Positions 4,834 through 7,889 of a DNA stretch of 7,889 nt are shown piece by piece. The DNA comes from Romboutsia faecis (lineage in GTDB: Bacteria > Bacillota > Clostridia > Peptostreptococcales > Peptostreptococcaceae). The notes under the pieces were generated by a model, which made no database searches, was not told the origin of the DNA, and worked only from the letters and a program-made list of their open reading frames with translations. The stretch is taken from the NCBI RefSeq assembly GCF_014323405.1, contig NZ_JACRWE010000017.1, positions 1-7,889 on the forward strand. Direction: 5' to 3'. The position numbers and the translations under genes are program-made. Each line of letters opens with the position of its first letter. The first letter of the stretch is position 1.

Positions 4834-4862
4834 TTGCATATTTTAAAAGTAGATGTTATTAT
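4834..4862 (+). promoter_or_regulatory. Promoter of the XRE operon
   Basis: TTGCAT (4834-4839), a 17-bp spacer and TATTAT (4857-4862) predict a start near 4869. That leaves a very short leader before the ribosome binding site at 4875-4880. It agrees with the GTG start at 4888 and excludes the upstream in-frame ATG at 4795. Confidence 0.55.
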
Positions 4863-4887
4863 TGAGTTAAGTGTGGAGGAAATTATT

Positions 4888-5400
4888 GTGAATTCAATAG
4901 AAGTGTATAAAAAAGTATTTGGTCAAGATATAAAAAGAACAAGAGAGTTCTTCGGATATAGTCAAGAATATATGGCAGAGAAAATAGGAGTAAGTAAAGG
5001 TACTTATAGAAACTTAGAAGGTGGGCAGAGAATACCTACAACAGAACAAATTGAAGCATTATCAGTTGTTTTTAAAATAGACTTTAAAACATTAATGCAG
5101 TATGTATTTAAAGATTGGACAAGATACGTTAAGTCTAATTATCCAGAATTAACGGAATCTGAATATGCTGAAAAAATGATAGAAGTTTTGGATAAGCAAA
5201 ACTCTATAATAGAAAAATGGGAAGAGGAAAAGAAAAATATCTCATTTAATATAGAAAAGAAAATTTTAGAAACTATTGAAATGTATCAAAGGCTTCATGG
5301 TGGAGTGAAAGTATTATCAGAAGTAGAGAAGAAGGATTTATTGGAACAAGTTAGCTTAACTATGGATTTGAAAATTAAACAAGTAATAAGACGAAAATAA
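4888..5400 (+). CDS. XRE-family transcriptional regulator
   Basis: This 170-aa protein has an N-terminal XRE/HTH_3 DNA-binding domain at about residues 12-68, with KRTREFFGYSQEYMAEKIGV and GTYRNLEGGQRIPT as the diagnostic helices. A charged helical C-terminal half (about 75-170) is probably a coiled-coil or oligomerisation region. The start is GTG at 4888, with GGAGGA (4875-4880) 7 nt upstream. The reading frame stays open upstream to an ATG at 4795, but that lies in the preceding palindrome and before the predicted promoter. It is likely a repressor of its own operon, which includes the next gene 23 bp downstream, or of other plasmid genes. The family is firm; the target is unknown. Confidence 0.85.
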   Translation: MNSIEVYKKVFGQDIKRTREFFGYSQEYMAEKIGVSKGTYRNLEGGQRIPTTEQIEALSVVFKIDFKTLMQYVFKDWTRYVKSNYPELTESEYAEKMIEVLDKQNSIIEKWEEEKKNISFNIEKKILETIEMYQRLHGGVKVLSEVEKKDLLEQVSLTMDLKIKQVIRRK

Positions 5401-5423
5401 ATATCATAAAGGAGGTTTACGAT

Positions 5424-5993
5424 ATGGATAGATTAAGAGATAAATTAAGACCAATATGGAATAATTACAAGTCAGATGTAAGGAAAATTGAAAGTAGATA
5501 TAAAGTATATTTATCAAGTGATGCAAAAGATACTTATTCAGATACTTTTATAAATGAAAAAAGAGAAGAACAGAATAATGAAATTGATAATTTAAGAATA
5601 AAATACGAAAAAATGATGGATGATGCTTTAGAGCATAGGCTTAAAGAATTTGAGCCAAAAGAAAAGATTATAAATTCTTTAGAGTATCAGGCTAAATTAT
5701 CAAATACATTATCAATTTTAGAAATGTCTGAAGGAGAAGTTGATGGAAATATCCTTAAATTCATATTAGAAGCTAATGACAATGTTACATTTAGTGTTAT
5801 AAAAAGAAAGTATGAAGGATTTATTACACCATTGTCTGAATGGTTAAGCAGAAATGATAACAGTAAATTAGTTGATAGAATAGAGAAATTTACAAAAGAC
5901 TTGAAGAATAACATGAGTTCTAGGTCAATAAGTAATGCTTTTGGAAATTCAAATGATTGGGATAGTTCTACATTAGACCTAATTCAATTCTAA
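5424..5993 (+). CDS. Hypothetical protein, 189 aa, coiled-coil-like
   Basis: I do not recognise a family. The protein is hydrophilic and rich in Lys, Glu, Asp and Asn. A long charged stretch at about 43-80 is likely helical or coiled coil, a mixed region at about 85-160 follows, and the tail (about 164-189) is Ser/Asn-rich and probably disordered. There is no signal peptide, transmembrane segment or catalytic motif that I can see. A textbook AAAGGAGG (5408-5415) lies 8 nt before the ATG. It is 23 bp after the XRE gene with no promoter between and is followed by a strong terminator, so the two form one operon. It could be a partner of the regulator or a structural or accessory plasmid protein; neither can be shown from sequence alone. 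Confidence 0.78.
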   Translation: MDRLRDKLRPIWNNYKSDVRKIESRYKVYLSSDAKDTYSDTFINEKREEQNNEIDNLRIKYEKMMDDALEHRLKEFEPKEKIINSLEYQAKLSNTLSILEMSEGEVDGNILKFILEANDNVTFSVIKRKYEGFITPLSEWLSRNDNSKLVDRIEKFTKDLKNNMSSRSISNAFGNSNDWDSSTLDLIQF

Positions 5994-6006
5994 GCACATT
6001 TAAACT

Positions 6007-6048
6007 AAAAAATACCCACTAATATTAATACCCATGTGGGTATTTTTT
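6007..6048. terminator. Strong bidirectional intrinsic terminator
   Basis: AAAAAATACCCAC (6007-6019) and GTGGGTATTTTTT (6036-6048) are a perfect 13-bp inverted repeat, giving a G+C-rich stem core with A-run and T-run on either side. It ends the XRE operon 14 nt after the stop codon. ATACCC occurs twice (6013 and 6029), so a shorter alternative hairpin ATACCC-ATGT-GGGTAT can form; the two would compete. Confidence 0.9.
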
Positions 6049-6078
6049 ATAAAGAAATGTAGAGGTGTAATTAAAAGA

Positions 6079-6621
6079 ATGAGAGTAGAAGCATTTAGAA
6101 CTCAAAAGGATATAGATAAGTTTAAAAGATATTTAAAACGACATAAGGATAAAAGATTATATCCTATGTTCATTATTGGTAGTAATACTGGGTTAAGGAT
6201 TTCTGATATAGTACCACTGAAGGTAAATCAGTTTAGAAACAAAGATTACTTAGTTATAAAAGCAGAAGAGAAGACTGGAAAAAGAAAAACAATAATAATA
6301 AATAAAGCAATAAGAGAAGTGATTGATGAATATTACAAAGAAGCCAAAGATGATGATTTCTTATTTGAGAGCCAAAAGGGTGGTCATATATGCGAAGGTC
6401 ATGCATGGAGATTATTTAAAGAAGCTAGTAAGAAATGCAGGATTAAATACAATATAGGCACTCATACTATGAGGAAAACACTAGGTAAAAAGGTTAATAA
6501 AATACATGGAATAGAAACTGCACAGAAGATATTGGGACATGAAAATCAAAGAGATACACTTGTATATTTAGGATTAGAGCAAGAAATGATAGACGGAATA
6601 ATGATGGACATAAATATATAG
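6079..6621 (+). CDS. Minimal tyrosine recombinase, catalytic domain only
   Basis: This 180-aa protein belongs to the tyrosine recombinase/integrase family, which cuts and rejoins DNA through a 3'-phosphotyrosine. The active-site set looks complete: Arg40 (NTGLRISD), Lys65 (EKTGK), His129 and Arg132 (HTMR), His154 (LGHE) and nucleophile Tyr163 (LVYLGL). It has almost no residues before the catalytic fold, so the N-terminal core-binding and arm-binding domains of typical integrases (300-400 aa) are absent. ATG 6079 is chosen because AGAGGTG (6061-6067) precedes it and an upstream in-frame ATG (6034) lies inside the terminator. The site it acts on is not known; the repeat-rich 446 bp downstream and the elements at 4031 and 7395 are candidates. 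It may have a weak promoter (TTAATA at 6025, TATAAA at 6048) overlapping the terminator. Confidence 0.9.
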   Translation: MRVEAFRTQKDIDKFKRYLKRHKDKRLYPMFIIGSNTGLRISDIVPLKVNQFRNKDYLVIKAEEKTGKRKTIIINKAIREVIDEYYKEAKDDDFLFESQKGGHICEGHAWRLFKEASKKCRIKYNIGTHTMRKTLGKKVNKIHGIETAQKILGHENQRDTLVYLGLEQEMIDGIMMDINI

Positions 6622-6643
6622 TGATATTTTTTTTCACTTGAAA

Positions 6644-6676
6644 AAATGTGAGAATTTACAACCCTATATTACATTT
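6644..6676 (+). repeat. Repeat unit 1: AAATGTGAGAATT with ATTACATTT
   Basis: AAATGT (6644-6649) and ACATTT (6671-6676) are inverted arms around GAGAATT and a variable 11-nt middle. A second copy lies at 6743-6773, 99 bp downstream in the same orientation, sharing AATGTGAGAATT and ATTACATTT. The conserved ends and variable middle look like a binding site. Confidence 0.45.
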
Positions 6677-6709
6677 CATTCTCAATACTAAAAATAAATA
6701 GCTTTAAGT

Positions 6710-6728
6710 TAAGTAAAATCAATATATA
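6710..6728 (+). repeat. Copy of the resolvase-promoter repeat
   Basis: Bases 6712-6728 match 36-52 exactly (17 nt, AGTAAAATCAATATATA), where the sequence includes the resolvase -10 box. Extended to the left as TAAGTAAAATCAAT (6710-6723), it also matches 6920-6933 exactly. That makes three related copies: one at the resolvase promoter and two in this gene-free region. Confidence 0.5.
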
Positions 6729-6742
6729 GAGTTGAATTACAA

Positions 6743-6773
6743 AAATGTGAGAATTAGAGGAAAAATTACATTT
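6743..6773 (+). repeat. Repeat unit 2: AAATGTGAGAATT with ATTACATTT
   Basis: Second copy of the unit at 6644-6676. Here the inverted arms extend to AAAAATGT (6741-6748) and ACATTTTT (6768-6775). The middle (AGAGGAAAA) differs from copy 1 in sequence and is two bases shorter. Confidence 0.45.
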
Positions 6774-6875
6774 TTTTATAGGGGTGTATCTGTTGATATA
6801 TCTTGGATAGAAGCTAAATAAAGCTTGTTTTATAAAAATCTCTATTATCATTTAAGAATTTAAGTATTTTTTGAA

Positions 6876-6959
6876 TAACAAACGCTAGAGCCAAGTTCAA
6901 ACAATTATCATGCAAGAAGTAAGTAAAATCAATCACTTAAAGGTAACTTGCGTTTGTTA
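6876..6959. repeat. 10-bp inverted repeat with inner stem
   Basis: TAACAAACGC (6876-6885) and GCGTTTGTTA (6950-6959) are perfect complements. Directly inside the right arm, AACTT (6945-6949) pairs with AAGTT (6893-6897), leaving a 7-nt bulge on the left. The interior contains the third TAAGTAAAATCAAT copy (6920-6933). Possible cruciform or single-strand structure; the role is unknown. Confidence 0.5.
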
Positions 6960-7067
6960 AATGAGAAATGCAACTCGAATAAGTCGCGTATATGTTGATT
7001 TTTTAATGAGAATCAATGTTTGCGTTTATAAAAAAAGTACATACGAATATAAGAAGGAGTTTTAAAT

Positions 7068-7385
7068 ATGGAGTATATACAAAATAAAAAGTTATATAGT
7101 GATGGAATTTTAATTGCACATATGGCTGAAGCAACAACAAAGAGTATAAAAAAAATAGCCTTACAAAAAGAAATAGGAAGTTTTAGTACCTTTTGCATTA
7201 AAGAAGGCAAAAAAAGAGATTTAAAAAATATACTGGAAAGCGAAGAAATAAAGAATATTTTAGAAGCTAAAGATATTGTTTATGATATGAGGTATTGGAA
7301 AAGAAAGTATTTAATATTTAATTTTTTTGTGGGTAGTGTAGACCATGAATGTTCACATATAGCATCTAACTTTATAGATTTTTAA
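7068..7385 (+). CDS. Hypothetical protein, 105 aa
   Basis: I do not recognise this protein. It is basic and Lys-rich in its first 70 residues (MEYIQNKKLYSDGILIAHMA at the start), followed by an aromatic-rich stretch at about 73-88 (YWKRKYLIFNFFVG) and an end containing HECSH (93-97). Cys96 with His93 and His97 might bind metal, but there is no second cluster beyond a lone Cys43. The ribosome binding site AAGGAG (7054-7059) lies 8 nt before the ATG, which strongly supports translation. No clear promoter was found in the repeat-rich region upstream. It is followed 10 bp later by inverted-repeat element B. No function can be assigned. Confidence 0.65.
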   Translation: MEYIQNKKLYSDGILIAHMAEATTKSIKKIALQKEIGSFSTFCIKEGKKRDLKNILESEEIKNILEAKDIVYDMRYWKRKYLIFNFFVGSVDHECSHIASNFIDF

Positions 7386-7394
7386 AGATGCATT

Positions 7395-7441
7395 TATAGG
7401 TTGCGAAAAGTAGGTTTTTTATTGAGAATACGCAACCTATA
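7395..7441. repeat. Inverted-repeat element B (homologue of 4031-4071)
   Basis: TATAGGTTGCG (7395-7405) and CGCAACCTATA (7431-7441) form an 11-bp perfect inverted repeat with a 25-nt interior. Positions 7399-7437 align to 4032-4070 in the same orientation, with shared CGAAAAGT-GG and GAGAA blocks and a compensating G-C for T-A pair in the stem. The central six bases are T here and A in element A. The sequence after it (TGAAACAAAG) has no T-run, so a terminator is unlikely. Confidence 0.55.
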
Positions 7442-7481
7442 TGAAACAAAGTAATTATAATTATTATTTATGGGTGATTTT

Positions 7482-7838
7482 ATGATTAGTAAATTAGCGA
7501 TAGTCTATCAGCTATCAATTGATATAGATTTTAAGACATATATTTTTATAGGTCATACTTTTGACTTATTAGAAACTCAAGAAGAAGAAATTCAAAAGCT
7601 AATAAGCAATAAGCATGAAAATAAAAAGCTTCAAGAAAAGTTTAATCAGTTAATAGAGAAGAAGCCAAAACTACTAGGTCTGCATTTAAGATTTAAGACC
7701 TTACAAGCATTAAGACCAGATTATTATCCTAGTAATGTTTTACCAATGCTTATGAAAGAATTAGAAAAATCTTTTATAAATACCATAAGAGAAGATTATA
7801 AAGGCAGAGGGAAAGAACATTTGATATTAAATGACTAA
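7482..7838 (+). CDS. Hypothetical protein, 118 aa
   Basis: I do not recognise this protein. It begins with a moderately hydrophobic segment (about 3-30, IAVYQ-like and YIFIGHTF) that looks more like beta strands than a membrane span. A Glu/Lys-rich probable helix or coiled coil follows (about 31-63), then KLLGLHLRFKTLQALRPDYY and a basic tail. ATG 7482 is preferred because GGTGAT (7473-7478), complementary to the end of 16S rRNA, is properly placed. An in-frame ATG at 7470 would add four residues but has no ribosome binding site. It stands alone after element B and is the last gene before the presumed circular junction. No terminator or clear promoter is seen. No function can be assigned. Confidence 0.6.
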   Translation: MISKLAIVYQLSIDIDFKTYIFIGHTFDLLETQEEEIQKLISNKHENKKLQEKFNQLIEKKPKLLGLHLRFKTLQALRPDYYPSNVLPMLMKELEKSFINTIREDYKGRGKEHLILND

Positions 7839-7877
7839 TTTGTAAAAGGGCGAGTTCTAACAAGATAAAGATAGTGA

Positions 7878-7889
7878 CATAATTTTAAT
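7878..7889. repeat. 12-bp terminal direct repeat, right copy
   Basis: These bases are identical to 1-12. The preceding AGTGACAT (7873-7880) supplies one more TGACA box upstream of the resolvase if the ends are joined. Confidence 0.6.

Larger units (their letters stand above)
6622..7067. other. Repeat-rich 446-bp region without a gene
   Basis: I find no ORF with a credible ribosome binding site on either strand. The region holds two copies of an AAATGTGAGAATT...ATTACATTT unit, two copies of TAAGTAAAATCAAT, a 10-bp inverted repeat (6876-6959) and a small inverted repeat (TTGATT 6995-7000, AATCAA 7011-7016). The heptamer TGAGAAT recurs at 6649, 6748 and 7007, with its complement at 6678. Such density suggests a site for plasmid proteins, such as an origin, partition or recombination site. 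Weak hairpins after the recombinase stop (AGTGA 6620-6624, TCACT 6634-6638) may end its transcript. Confidence 0.5.

Noticed and set aside
4795..4887. N-terminal extension of the XRE regulator from ATG 4795
   Set aside because: It would begin in the palindrome, upstream of the predicted promoter, and the added residues precede the normal start of the HTH fold. GTG 4888 has GGAGGA at proper spacing.
4342..5914. Minus-strand open frames at 4342-4590 and 5687-5914
   Set aside because: Both overlap convincing + strand genes and have the hydrophobic composition typical of shadow frames.
6034..6078. N-terminal extension of the tyrosine recombinase from ATG 6034
   Set aside because: This ATG lies in the terminator hairpin and has no ribosome binding site; ATG 6079 follows AGAGGTG.
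6793..6815. Possible remnant of a recombinase 3' end (TTGATATATCTTGGATAG resembles the VYLGL coding region)
   Set aside because: The similarity is short, gapped and ends in a stop after five codons; chance is an adequate explanation in A+T-rich sequence.
6669..6851. Minus-strand 60-aa frame in the gene-free region
   Set aside because: No ribosome binding site precedes its start (the upstream minus strand is A/T only with no purine-rich box), and the repeats better explain this stretch.
7013..7210. Minus-strand 65-aa frame overlapping the 105-aa gene
   Set aside because: It overlaps a gene with a good AAGGAG site and ATG; no independent support.
7395..7441. Element B as a simple terminator of the 105-aa gene
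   Set aside because: No T-run follows the right arm on the + strand, and the element has a homologue at 4031-4071, also without a T-run.

Overview
The window looks like a complete small cryptic plasmid, or a near-complete linearised copy, from a low-GC Gram-positive bacterium of the Clostridia/Clostridioides type. The evidence is a strongly A+T-rich composition, AAGGAGG-type ribosome binding sites, codon choice rich in ATA, AGA and AAA, densely packed genes nearly all on the + strand, and a plasmid-style gene set. The first and last 12 bases are identical, as expected if a circle of about 7877 bp was opened with a short terminal overlap. From memory only, size and gene content recall the pCD630-like plasmids of Clostridioides difficile; a sequence comparison is needed to confirm this. 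No relaxase, resistance gene, toxin-antitoxin pair, CRISPR array, tRNA or rRNA is visible.

Layout. 1-717: promoter, TGTCA-type boxes and a serine resolvase. 718-1041: an untranslated leader that looks like an RNA copy-number control region. It has a strong rightward promoter, two stem-loops with the same self-complementary loop, an opposing promoter for an antisense RNA, and an intrinsic terminator just before the replication genes. 1042-3941: a 106-aa protein of unknown function followed by an 849-aa putative replication protein (four-cysteine zinc ribbon plus SF2-type helicase core). 3942-4192: terminator, an inverted-repeat element and a promoter. 4193-4780: a protein with an N-terminal HTH and a C-terminal ribbon-helix-helix-like segment (partition or copy-control candidate). 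4888-5993: an XRE-family regulator and a 189-aa coiled-coil-like protein in one operon, ended by a strong terminator. 6079-6621: a minimal tyrosine recombinase. 6622-7067: 446 bp without a convincing gene, dense in repeats. 7068-7385 and 7482-7838: two small unknown proteins, separated by a second copy of the inverted-repeat element seen at 4031-4071.

How it may work together (inference). The 849-aa protein is the likely initiator. Its expression appears set by transcriptional attenuation in the leader, of the kind known for pT181 and pIP501/pAMbeta1 plasmids, where an antisense RNA decides whether the leader folds into a terminator. The serine resolvase would resolve plasmid multimers at TGTCA boxes near its start. 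The HTH/RHH protein may act in partition or copy control. The two 39-bp elements (A at 4032-4070, B at 7399-7437) are in the same orientation and bracket a 3.4-kb block that includes the tyrosine recombinase, so that block may be a module with its own history.
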